A stretch of DNA of 40,672 nt from Bacteroides sp. (GTDB lineage Bacteria; Bacteroidota; Bacteroidia; Bacteroidales; Muribaculaceae): positions 21,770-62,441 of the forward strand of contig JAMPBC010000006.1 of assembly GCA_023666905.1 (NCBI GenBank), in the 5' to 3' direction. A program made the position numbers and the translations under genes. The notes under the pieces are model-generated. The model did not search any database. It saw nothing but the letters and a program-made list of their open reading frames with translations, and had not been told where the DNA came from. Below are positions 34,377-40,672 of the stretch, in pieces; the stretch's first letter is position 1; the number at the start of each line of letters is the position of its first letter.

Positions 34377-36032
34377 TCAGCCCTCTGTTTCGGGCTTGGA
34401 GTTTTCCTCCGCTTGGATGTTACGGTTCTTGGCTTTACGCTTGTTTTTTGTAGCCGAGGAGTCTATGTCCTTCTCCTCTTTGAGGTCAATAACGTTATGA
34501 TTCTTGTCAATTACGCGATATTCCAGATAGGCAAGTGACTGGTCGGGGAGTATTTTGAACTTACGGCCTAATTCCAAACGCCATTTGCGATAAACTGACA
34601 GAAGACCTTTTTTTATGTATGCATCCACAAAAGGGTGGACATACATTATAAAGTCGTTTACCTGAAGGTCATCAATAAGGTAATGAAGTTTCTCCTTGAG
34701 GGTATCGGTAAAGAGCAACGACGGACGCACTTTGCCTTTGCCATAACACGAAGGGCAAGTTTCGGCCGTTTCAATGTCAAGTGCGGGACGGACTCTTTGG
34801 CGGGTGATCTGCATCAAACCGAATTTAGACAACGGCAGGATGTTATGGCGGGCGCGGTCACTGGCCATAATTTCACGCATGTGGTCATAAAGCGCCTGGC
34901 GGTGCTCAGCCTTGGCCATGTCAATAAAGTCAATGACAATGATGCCGCCCATGTCGCGCAGTCGCAATTGACGAGCAATTTCATCGGCAGCTCTGAGATT
35001 CACTTCAAGTGCATTACTTTCCTGATCGGCCGATGCCTTGGTGCGATTGCCTGAGTTCACATCAATAACATGGAGCGCCTCTGTGTGCTCTATGATTATG
35101 TAAGCGCCTGACTTGAATGAAACGGTTTTACCGAACGAAGTCTTGATTTGGCGGGTAATACCGAAATGGTCAAAGATGGGTTGCTCACCGGTATAAAGTT
35201 TTACAATGTCAACTTTCTCGGGAGCTATCAGGCTAACATAGTTGCGAATCTGCTCATACGTATCGCGGTCGTTGACATGGATACTCTCGAAATTAGGCGA
35301 GAAAACATCGCGTAGAACTCCAACCGCGCGGCCTTCTTCTTCAAATATGAGTGCCGGAGCAGTTGCAGTGCGGGCTTTAGCCACAGCTTCTTCCCAATAC
35401 CGAACCAGAGTTTTCATTTCATGAATGAGTTCGGCCACACGTTTGCCCTCGGCCGATGTGCGGATAATCACACCGAAGTTCTTTGGGAGAATGCTTTTTA
35501 TAAGCTGCCGGAGCCTTACTTTCTCTTCGGGACTTTTAATTTTCTGGGAAATTGAAACTTTGTCCGAAAATGGCATCAACACCATGTAGCGTCCGGTCAG
35601 CGAGATTTCAGTGGTAAGCCTCGGACCTTTGGATGAAATGGGTTCTTTGACAATTTGCACCATCAGTTGCTGACCCTGAATAAGGCGATCAGTAATAGTG
35701 CCGTGTTTGTCAATGTCAGGCAGCAAGGTCATCTTTGACACTTGCGGAATGTTGCGCCGATTGGTGTCAAGCGCCTGGGCGAGAAACTCGGAGTAGGATG
35801 AGAACTGCGAGCCAAGATCCAAGTAATGGAGGAAAGCGTCCTTGTCATAGCCCACGTTGACAAAAGCGGCATTCAATCCCGGCATCAGTTTCTTCACTTT
35901 AGCCAGATAGATGTCGCCGACAGCATAGGCAAGATTACGTGACTCCTTCTGGAGTGAAACGAGCCTGGAATCTTCCAACAGGGCTATTGAAATTTCCTTG
36001 CTCTGCACGTCAACAATAAGTTCGCTTTGCAT
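34377..36032 (-). CDS. rng: Ribonuclease E/G family endoribonuclease
   Basis: 551 residues from the ATG at 36032, giving the usual start MQSELIVDVQSKEISIALLE; an upstream TTG would add 30 residues that look non-coding. An S1-like domain follows (GDIYLAKVKKLMPGLNAAFV), then the catalytic region with the metal-binding IHVIDVNSGN and IIVIDFIDM segments and the zinc-link ETCPSCYGKG. It cuts single-stranded A/U-rich RNA in mRNA turnover and rRNA processing. It lies downstream of the HU and bS22-like genes, an order common in Bacteroidetes, after a structured 194-base leader. The C-terminus is a Lys-rich tail of about 35 residues without a degradosome scaffold. Confidence 0.94.
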   Translation of the reverse strand: MQSELIVDVQSKEISIALLEDSRLVSLQKESRNLAYAVGDIYLAKVKKLMPGLNAAFVNVGYDKDAFLHYLDLGSQFSSYSEFLAQALDTNRRNIPQVSKMTLLPDIDKHGTITDRLIQGQQLMVQIVKEPISSKGPRLTTEISLTGRYMVLMPFSDKVSISQKIKSPEEKVRLRQLIKSILPKNFGVIIRTSAEGKRVAELIHEMKTLVRYWEEAVAKARTATAPALIFEEEGRAVGVLRDVFSPNFESIHVNDRDTYEQIRNYVSLIAPEKVDIVKLYTGEQPIFDHFGITRQIKTSFGKTVSFKSGAYIIIEHTEALHVIDVNSGNRTKASADQESNALEVNLRAADEIARQLRLRDMGGIIVIDFIDMAKAEHRQALYDHMREIMASDRARHNILPLSKFGLMQITRQRVRPALDIETAETCPSCYGKGKVRPSLLFTDTLKEKLHYLIDDLQVNDFIMYVHPFVDAYIKKGLLSVYRKWRLELGRKFKILPDQSLAYLEYRVIDKNHNVIDLKEEKDIDSSATKNKRKAKNRNIQAEENSKPETEG

Positions 36033-36071
36033 TGGCTTGGTTAAGGATGGTGAGTTATTCAATGATGATAA

Positions 36072-36107
36072 GCAGGTTAACACACATTCACCAATGTTTG
36101 TGCCTGC
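36072..36107 (-). other. Stem-loop in the rng leader, proximal
   Basis: In the minus-strand RNA, GCAGG pairs with CCTGC and the inner ACATT side with AATGTGT, loop GGTG, about 40 bases before the rng ATG. It may be an autoregulatory element; role unproven. Confidence 0.4.
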
Positions 36108-36116
36108 TAATACAAA

Positions 36117-36174
36117 GAACAAACTTTTGCAAGCTTCCGGTGCTGATGTTGCCGGTGCCGCATCAAGTTTGTTC
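36117..36174 (-). other. Stem-loop in the rng leader, distal (10-bp inverted repeat)
   Basis: GAACAAACTT at the 5' side and AAGTTTGTTC at the 3' side, 38 bases apart on the minus strand, form a perfect 10-pair stem, followed by TTTG. It could be a leader structure of rng or an attenuator after the bS22-like gene. Confidence 0.45.
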
Positions 36175-36226
36175 AGTGTATGGCGATTAGCAAAATCGGC
36201 CTTGAGTGGAAGTTGTCCACAAGAAA

Positions 36227-36316
36227 TTATTTCTTCTTATGACGATTCTTTCTCAGACGTTTTTTGCGCTTGTGCGTGGCCATCTTGTGGCCTTTTCTTT
36301 TCTTTCCGCTTGGCAT
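36227..36316 (-). CDS. 29-residue basic ribosomal protein, AURKAIP1/COX24 (bS22-like) type
   Basis: A very short gene of 29 codons plus stop. The product begins MPSGKKRKGHKMATHKRKKR and ends LRKNRHKKK, with about half of the residues Lys, Arg or His. It matches the small AURKAIP1/COX24-domain proteins found next to RNase E/G genes in Bacteroidetes, related to mycobacterial bS22 and mitochondrial mS38, which sit in the small ribosomal subunit. It lies between the HU gene and rng, with 109 bases before and 194 bases after. Homology is judged from composition, length, motif and position. Confidence 0.85.
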   Translation of the reverse strand: MPSGKKRKGHKMATHKRKKRLRKNRHKKK

Positions 36317-36425
36317 TTTGTGAGATTGTTAAGTGTTTGTTATTTATAGTGAAGTTTGTGCAATATTCAACTGCAACGTGCGAAATTCAATTCAGATTGC
36401 TCCCGGACGGGAAACAAAAGCTGAA

Positions 36426-36698
36426 TTATTTCACATCTTCCATGAACACTTTTGCGGGCTTGAAAGCGGGGATTTTGTGTTCGGGGATGATGATAGTGGT
36501 GTTCTTGGAAATATTGCGGGCAGTTTTTTCTGAACGAACTTTGATGATGAAGCTACCAAATCCGCGGAGATAAACGTTTTCACCTTTTGAAAGAGAATCC
36601 TTCACTACTTCCATGAATTTTTCGACAGTTGCCAATACAGCAGCTTTTTCAATGCCTGTGCTTTTGGCGATTTCGTTAACGATGTCAGCTTTAGTCAT
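36426..36698 (-). CDS. HU/IHF-family DNA-binding protein
   Basis: 90 residues, the exact HU size. MTKADIVNEIAKSTGIEKAA forms the dimer helices, and GENVYLRGFGSFIIKVRSEKTARNIS leads into the DNA-bending arm, which carries IIIPEHKIPAFKPAK, with the conserved Pro at the tip region. It is a nucleoid protein that bends DNA and assists replication and recombination. HU and IHF subunits cannot be separated by eye. First gene of the HU, bS22-like, rng order. Confidence 0.96.
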   Translation of the reverse strand: MTKADIVNEIAKSTGIEKAAVLATVEKFMEVVKDSLSKGENVYLRGFGSFIIKVRSEKTARNISKNTTIIIPEHKIPAFKPAKVFMEDVK

Positions 36699-36880
36699 TG
36701 TTGTATAATGTTATATTTTGATTAGAATAGGTTGACTTTTTGATTATCACGCTTTTAAAGCTGAAATATTACTATTTTGCTTTTTGCAAGTGCAAATATC
36801 GTATTTTTTTTTCAATTAGACACAAAAACAGAGTAAAAATATTTCATAATTGACACTTTAACACACGTTTGGGGCGTTCA

Positions 36881-37615
36881 TCACTCCCAAACAAGCATTG
36901 CGGGTATATCATTAAGTGTGTCCACAGCGCGTTTACAACCGGGGGCTTCGGGCGTTCCGGGATGCCTCAAAAACCGGATTGCGCCCCATCCGGCTCCTAA
37001 AGCTCCGGCAATATCAGACTCGGGATTATCGCCAATCATAAGATGTGCTTCGGGGGTAGAAATGCCCGACCGCCGCTCAGCATAGCGGAATATTTCAGGA
37101 GCGGGCTTATTCACCCCAATATCATCCGAGAGCACCACTATGTCAAACCAGGGCTCAAGTCCGCAGTTTCGTATTTTGCGAAATTGAACATCCTTAAATC
37201 CGTTACTCAGACACCCGACTTTCACCCCATGTTCCTTGAAAAATTTCAAAAGCTCCATACTTCCGGGAATCAGCGCTCGCTCCATTGCAAGGTAATCGAG
37301 ATAAAGCGTGTCGAAACGCTCGGCCAATATGCGCGCACGGGGCAACGGGACTCCGCCGGCGGTAAGCGGCCTAATGAATCGTTCCATCCTCAAATAGGAC
37401 CGGGAGATTTCTCCGGCCCCATACTGAGCCCACAGTTTATGATTATGATACTCATAAATATCGATCCAACCGTTTGCCGTGGCAAACACGGAATGCACAT
37501 CCGGCTCCTCTTCCCACAATCTGTGAAGAGCTCGCCGGCTGTTGGTTTCAAAATCTATAATGGTGTCGTCGAGGTCAATCCACACCATTTTAATATCGCG
37601 ACCTTCAAATTTCAT
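36881..37615 (-). CDS. HAD-family nucleotidase (YjjG-like)
   Basis: 244 residues. HAD motif I is WIDLDDTI with nucleophile Asp14 and Asp16; motif II is LSNG; motif III Lys is in NKPAPEIF; motif IV is GDNPESDIAG. The helical cap (about 20-95) is of subclass I, as in YjjG, which dephosphorylates dUMP, dTMP and mutagenic pyrimidine nucleotides. The ATG used overlaps the end of the transporter gene by 11 bases; an internal ATG (MVWIDLDD) is an alternative. Confidence 0.88.
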   Translation of the reverse strand: MKFEGRDIKMVWIDLDDTIIDFETNSRRALHRLWEEEPDVHSVFATANGWIDIYEYHNHKLWAQYGAGEISRSYLRMERFIRPLTAGGVPLPRARILAERFDTLYLDYLAMERALIPGSMELLKFFKEHGVKVGCLSNGFKDVQFRKIRNCGLEPWFDIVVLSDDIGVNKPAPEIFRYAERRSGISTPEAHLMIGDNPESDIAGALGAGWGAIRFLRHPGTPEAPGCKRAVDTLNDIPAMLVWE

Positions 37616-38315
37616 TTATCTTCCACCATTTATAAGATGAATTATTATCTTCCATTTCACCTTCAACCTGCCTGAGCCTTCGGACAATGCGTATGGTAAC
37701 CGGAAGAATAAGAATTTCGTAACAAGTTTTCAAAAGTGTTTGGGTAAGGATGAGCGTAACCACCGTGGAGAAAGGAAGCACTCCGGCAAATGCGAGAGGG
37801 AAAAATATGGCTGAGTCAGTGCCTTCGCCAAGCACTGTTGAAACTATGGCTCTAAAAGAAAATCCTTTATTGCCTCCTGAAGAAAGCTTCATGCGACTCA
37901 TCACATAGGCATTGACCATTGAACCGCAAATAAAAGCAGTGAAACTGGCCATAAGTATGCGTGGAACGGCGCCGAACACCAATTCCATGGCTTGCTGTCC
38001 GTGCCATGAAGCATCGCCGGGAAGCCAAAGGCCTATCTGGAAAAGGACTGTTACAAGCAAGTTCATGGCAAAACCGAGCCATATAACAAATCTTGCTCGT
38101 GAAAACCCATAGATTTCCACAATACAATCGTTGAGAATGTAGGAGATGGGGAATACAATCACGCCTGCGGTTATGGTCAGAGGCCCAAGATCAACGGTTT
38201 TTATTTCCATCAGATTCGCCACTATCAGACATACACAGAACAACACTGCAAGCAGAAGGAATGTAGGCGAAAACTGCGCCGACGGGGCGGATTGTAAGTC
38301 AGATTGTTGTTTCAT
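37605..38315 (-). CDS. yhhQ: Queuosine precursor transporter (YhhQ family)
   Basis: 236 residues, about six hydrophobic helices. The family pattern is clear: LFCVCLIVANLMEIKTVDLG, then GVIVFPISYILNDCIVEIYGF and later GEGTDSAIFFPLAFAG. These inner-membrane proteins import preQ0 or preQ1 for queuosine tRNA modification. It overlaps the YjjG-like gene by 11 bases, a frequent Bacteroidales pairing. The synthesis genes for preQ1 are not in the window, which is expected for a salvaging organism but not proof of it. Confidence 0.9.
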   Translation of the reverse strand: MKQQSDLQSAPSAQFSPTFLLLAVLFCVCLIVANLMEIKTVDLGPLTITAGVIVFPISYILNDCIVEIYGFSRARFVIWLGFAMNLLVTVLFQIGLWLPGDASWHGQQAMELVFGAVPRILMASFTAFICGSMVNAYVMSRMKLSSGGNKGFSFRAIVSTVLGEGTDSAIFFPLAFAGVLPFSTVVTLILTQTLLKTCYEILILPVTIRIVRRLRQVEGEMEDNNSSYKWWKINEI

Positions 38316-38363
38316 TGTTCTTGTTTTTTACGAGGTAGCAAGCACTCGGGGGGGTTGTTATAA

Positions 38364-39461
38364 TTAATTTTTCAGGAGGGAACGGTAAATTTTAACAGTG
38401 CGGTGGGCAATGTGATCCCAATTATAACGGTCAAGCGGATAGGAGTGTCGAGCCGGTCCGCTCAAGGCTGCTTCAATGGCCCGGGCCAGAGATGGAGCAT
38501 CACCGGGAGGAGCATAGTGCGAGTTTGGCAATTCAATGATGTGCGCTGCCGGAATATCGGAAGCCGCTATCGGGAGTCCGAAGCTCATGGCCTCGAGGAG
38601 CACCATTGGGAACCCTTCGGCAAGCGACGGGAGCACATATGCCGCAGCGTTGGCATAGAGTTGGGTAAGGTCAGTGCCCGATGTATAGCCGGTAAACACA
38701 ACTTTACCCTTACGGTCAAGTTCCTTGAGTTTGGAAATGGCATTCGGATTGTGGTCGGAGCTTCCGGCAATAACCAATTGCTTGACCGAATCAAGCTCCT
38801 GCACGGCTTCTATAAGATAACTGAATCCTTTTTCGGGCGTAATCCGGCCAACTGAAAGAATGTAACCACCCGGCTCAACACCATGATGTGTGAGAAAATC
38901 AATCGACTTAGTCGGTTCTAGGCGATTTATTCCGTTAGGCACCACCGATGAACGTTGCTGAACCCGTTCGGAATATTTAGCCTGCTGAAACGGACTTACA
39001 AAAATGGTATGGGAAGCAAAACCGAGCGAAAGCTTTTCACTTAGCCGCAAAATGGCTTTTGACACGGTCCCCCACTTGTCATGCTCATAATTGGGACTAT
39101 GGTAAGTGAGGACTACAGGATAACCCATAAGACGAAGCAACGGAATGAACATTCCGGGGCCAATATTGTGAACATTCACAGCATCTACCCGATTGAACAG
39201 CAAATGCATCACGCAAAGGAATGTGTGGACCAATGCCTCCACACCTTTAAGACGTGTAGAGGGTAAGTCAACAAATTCAACACCGGGATACTTTTTGTGT
39301 GAATGGGCGGTAAGATACGGTTTGCGACGATACACCCGAAAGTTAAAATCGGAAGCCATGAGAGGCACCAGTTGCATACAATGACTCTCGACGCCTCCCT
39401 GCACATCAGGAAAGCCCCGGAAGCCAATCACAGCTATCGTTTTACGCCTTCTTTTGCCCAA
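38364..39461 (-). CDS. GT4-family glycosyltransferase with an N-terminal DUF1972-type domain
   Basis: 365 residues. The start IAVIGFRGFPDVQGGVESHC is typical of the DUF1972/GT4 rhamnosyl- or related transferases of surface polysaccharide clusters. The C-terminal Rossmann half has GYILSVGRITPEKGF and the catalytic-site motif LAEGFPMVLLEAMSFGLPI (an E-x7-E pattern) for nucleotide-sugar binding. Retaining sugar transfer in the cytoplasm onto a lipid-linked acceptor is expected. The start is a TTG, the only in-frame start that keeps the first strand; it lies 3 bases after the radical SAM gene, with which it must be co-transcribed. Confidence 0.92.
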   Translation of the reverse strand: MGKRRRKTIAVIGFRGFPDVQGGVESHCMQLVPLMASDFNFRVYRRKPYLTAHSHKKYPGVEFVDLPSTRLKGVEALVHTFLCVMHLLFNRVDAVNVHNIGPGMFIPLLRLMGYPVVLTYHSPNYEHDKWGTVSKAILRLSEKLSLGFASHTIFVSPFQQAKYSERVQQRSSVVPNGINRLEPTKSIDFLTHHGVEPGGYILSVGRITPEKGFSYLIEAVQELDSVKQLVIAGSSDHNPNAISKLKELDRKGKVVFTGYTSGTDLTQLYANAAAYVLPSLAEGFPMVLLEAMSFGLPIAASDIPAAHIIELPNSHYAPPGDAPSLARAIEAALSGPARHSYPLDRYNWDHIAHRTVKIYRSLLKN

Positions 39462-39464
39462 CTG

Positions 39465-40472
39465 TCAATCCCAACAGATGTCTTTGCCGCGATAAATACG
39501 CCATTTGTTCTTCAGAATCCATTTAATTGGAATCCAGGGACGGCGCTTCATATCGTGACGCTCGGTTACAATAAATGCACAGTTGCGGTTGCAGTTTTTA
39601 ACCTTTTCCAAAGCTTCACGGGCTTTGTCAGAGTTCATTATTTCCTCAAATGATTGCTCTTTGATGTTGCCCATGACCCACTCGTCACCGGAACCGTTGC
39701 AAGGCGATACATTCCCCCATGGGTCAATGAAAAAGAAGTCAGTGAGCGCACCGCATGCCGGACGATAGCCGCTTTCGTCGCCACGCAAACGCCGATGAAT
39801 GGAGCGGTTAAAGAAAGCTCGGCCATAATCCTTAAGTTTCTTTTTCAGGCCACGGCGTTTTGATGTAAGCAGCGCCTTGACAAAAAGTTCGTGCTGGGCA
39901 AGAGCTTCAGCACTCTCAATTTGATTATCATCCTTATGGAAATACCATGAATTGTGGACTGTAGAATTACCCAACTCCACGTCAAGAGCAACACATAATT
40001 CATAGAGGTGCACCAAATCCTTGTAATTGTCAGGCGAAATCACCACAGAGAAACCAATGTTTTTGCACTTGGTTTTCTTCAATTCAAGCATTGTACGGAG
40101 TGCATGGTCAAAACCATCAACAAGCCCTCGCTTCGAATCGTTGATTTTGGGCAGGCCCTCAACGCTCACACGGATAAGGATGTTGGGGTATTTATTGGCC
40201 AGCTCAACAATTTTTTCAGTGTTGTAGCCATTGGTACTGAGCTCAAGCAGCGCGGATTTCGGATACAGGATTTCAAAAATCTTGTCAATATCCTTGCGTA
40301 TAGTAGCTTCGCCTCCGGTTATGTTTATACGCAAACCGGGGGGTAGTTTCTCGTAATATTCGGCATCTATCTCCTCTTTCGGAGCAGTGGGAAATTTCCA
40401 AATGTTACACATGTTGCATTTGGCATTGCAGCGAAAGGTGGTGATGAGACTACCTTGGACTATATTTTTCAT
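39465..40472 (-). CDS. Radical SAM protein with a SPASM-like C-terminal region
   Basis: About 335 residues from the ATG at 40472, which gives MKNIVQGSLITTFRCNAKC; an ATG at 40517 would add 15 residues. The CxxxCxxC cluster (RCNAKCNMCNIW) binds the [4Fe-4S] centre for SAM cleavage, and INITGGEA is the GGE motif. Late cysteines in RPACGALTDFFFIDPWGNVSPC and NCNRNC resemble an auxiliary-cluster SPASM domain. Such enzymes modify peptides, sugars or small molecules. Its partner gene is a GT4, so a glycan-related reaction is possible, but the substrate is unknown. Confidence 0.88.
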   Translation of the reverse strand: MKNIVQGSLITTFRCNAKCNMCNIWKFPTAPKEEIDAEYYEKLPPGLRINITGGEATIRKDIDKIFEILYPKSALLELSTNGYNTEKIVELANKYPNILIRVSVEGLPKINDSKRGLVDGFDHALRTMLELKKTKCKNIGFSVVISPDNYKDLVHLYELCVALDVELGNSTVHNSWYFHKDDNQIESAEALAQHELFVKALLTSKRRGLKKKLKDYGRAFFNRSIHRRLRGDESGYRPACGALTDFFFIDPWGNVSPCNGSGDEWVMGNIKEQSFEEIMNSDKAREALEKVKNCNRNCAFIVTERHDMKRRPWIPIKWILKNKWRIYRGKDICWD

Positions 40473-40672
40473 ATCGATATTCAAAATGGGCACTTGCCTC
40501 CATTGCGACGAGTGCATTTACGAATTATTAACGTGAATACACTTTTATTATTGTGTGATAATGCTACATATTTTAATTTAAGTGCCCTCCGCGCTTCAAT
40601 GTCCGTTAAAAACAGAACATTAAGAGTCCATTCGATAAGGAATGTTAAAGCCGGGGTCGCATATCCTCGAAG
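40473..40672 (-). other. Right edge: A/T-rich spacer and possible end of an upstream minus-strand gene
   Basis: No complete gene is visible. On the minus strand one frame ends with NIPYRMDS and a TAA at 40620-40622, followed by an imperfect hairpin (AATGTTC and GGACATT arms), which could be the end of an upstream gene. A second frame stays open to about 40480. The stretch 40520-40620 is A/T-rich and looks non-coding. Neither frame can be confirmed from this window. Confidence 0.25.

Noticed and set aside
36033-36122. 30-residue N-terminal extension of RNase G from a TTG
   Set aside because: It would run through the leader hairpin; the ATG at 36032 gives the conserved family start.
38348-38354. 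Run of seven G bases upstream of the yhhQ gene, as a phase-variable tract
   Set aside because: It is between genes, short, and no promoter spacing depends on it that I can see.

Overview
The window looks like a chromosomal segment of a Bacteroidales bacterium. Muribaculaceae or a related gut family is possible, but the exact family is an inference. The grounds are: promoters of the Bacteroidetes -7 type (TAnnTTTG), few Shine-Dalgarno sequences, surface lipoproteins with a Cys-Ser-Asp-Asp start, a DUF4465/DUF5074/TonB-receptor B12 locus, a DUF5723 protein, and the HU / tiny basic ribosomal protein / RNase G gene order. Most genes are tightly packed, often with ATGA overlaps. No phage, insertion sequence, CRISPR, tRNA or rRNA was seen.

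Layout. 1-6886 (minus) is one operon: a two-part FHA protein, a 27-residue membrane peptide, a membrane-anchored PP2C phosphatase, a single-chain FtsW/RodA-penicillin-binding-protein fusion, and the start of an Ala/Lys/Pro-rich protein. It looks like a phospho-signalling and peptidoglycan-synthesis module. 6983-7930 (plus) is a secreted EEP-family phosphodiesterase. 7927-12252 (minus) is a vitamin B12 uptake operon: cobalamin riboswitch, DUF4465 lipoprotein (BtuH-like), DUF5074 beta-propeller lipoprotein (BtuG-like) and TonB-dependent receptor (BtuB-like). 12278-15585 (minus) holds a DUF5723 envelope protein and a large lipoprotein, closed by a strong terminator.

15756-20293 (plus) is sbcD-sbcC. 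20323-24265 (plus) is a four-gene operon of a GT-C-like membrane protein, a UbiA-family phosphoribosyl-lipid synthase, a HAD phosphatase and an antigen-85-like esterase. Its gene content resembles the mycobacterial aftB-ubiA-phosphatase-fbpA neighbourhood and suggests a polyprenyl-phosphate-ribose (furanosyl donor) pathway. This is the most interesting lead in the window. 24315-25538 (minus) is a membrane GT2.

25683-31304 (plus) is a surface-polysaccharide export set: flippase, Wza-like lipoprotein, Wzy-like polymerase, and a Wzz-like co-polymerase with a degenerate kinase domain, ended by a hairpin. 31365-34144 (minus) is mtnN-luxS-AlbA_2/Schlafen-GT2, an S-adenosylhomocysteine recycling operon with two unexpected partners. 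34377-36698 (minus) is RNase G with a structured leader, a 29-residue bS22/COX24-type ribosomal protein and an HU/IHF protein. 36881-38315 (minus) is a queuosine-precursor transporter and a YjjG-like HAD nucleotidase. 38364-40472 (minus) is a SPASM-type radical SAM protein followed by a GT4 glycosyltransferase.

All functional calls come from reading motifs by eye. No database search or fold prediction was run.
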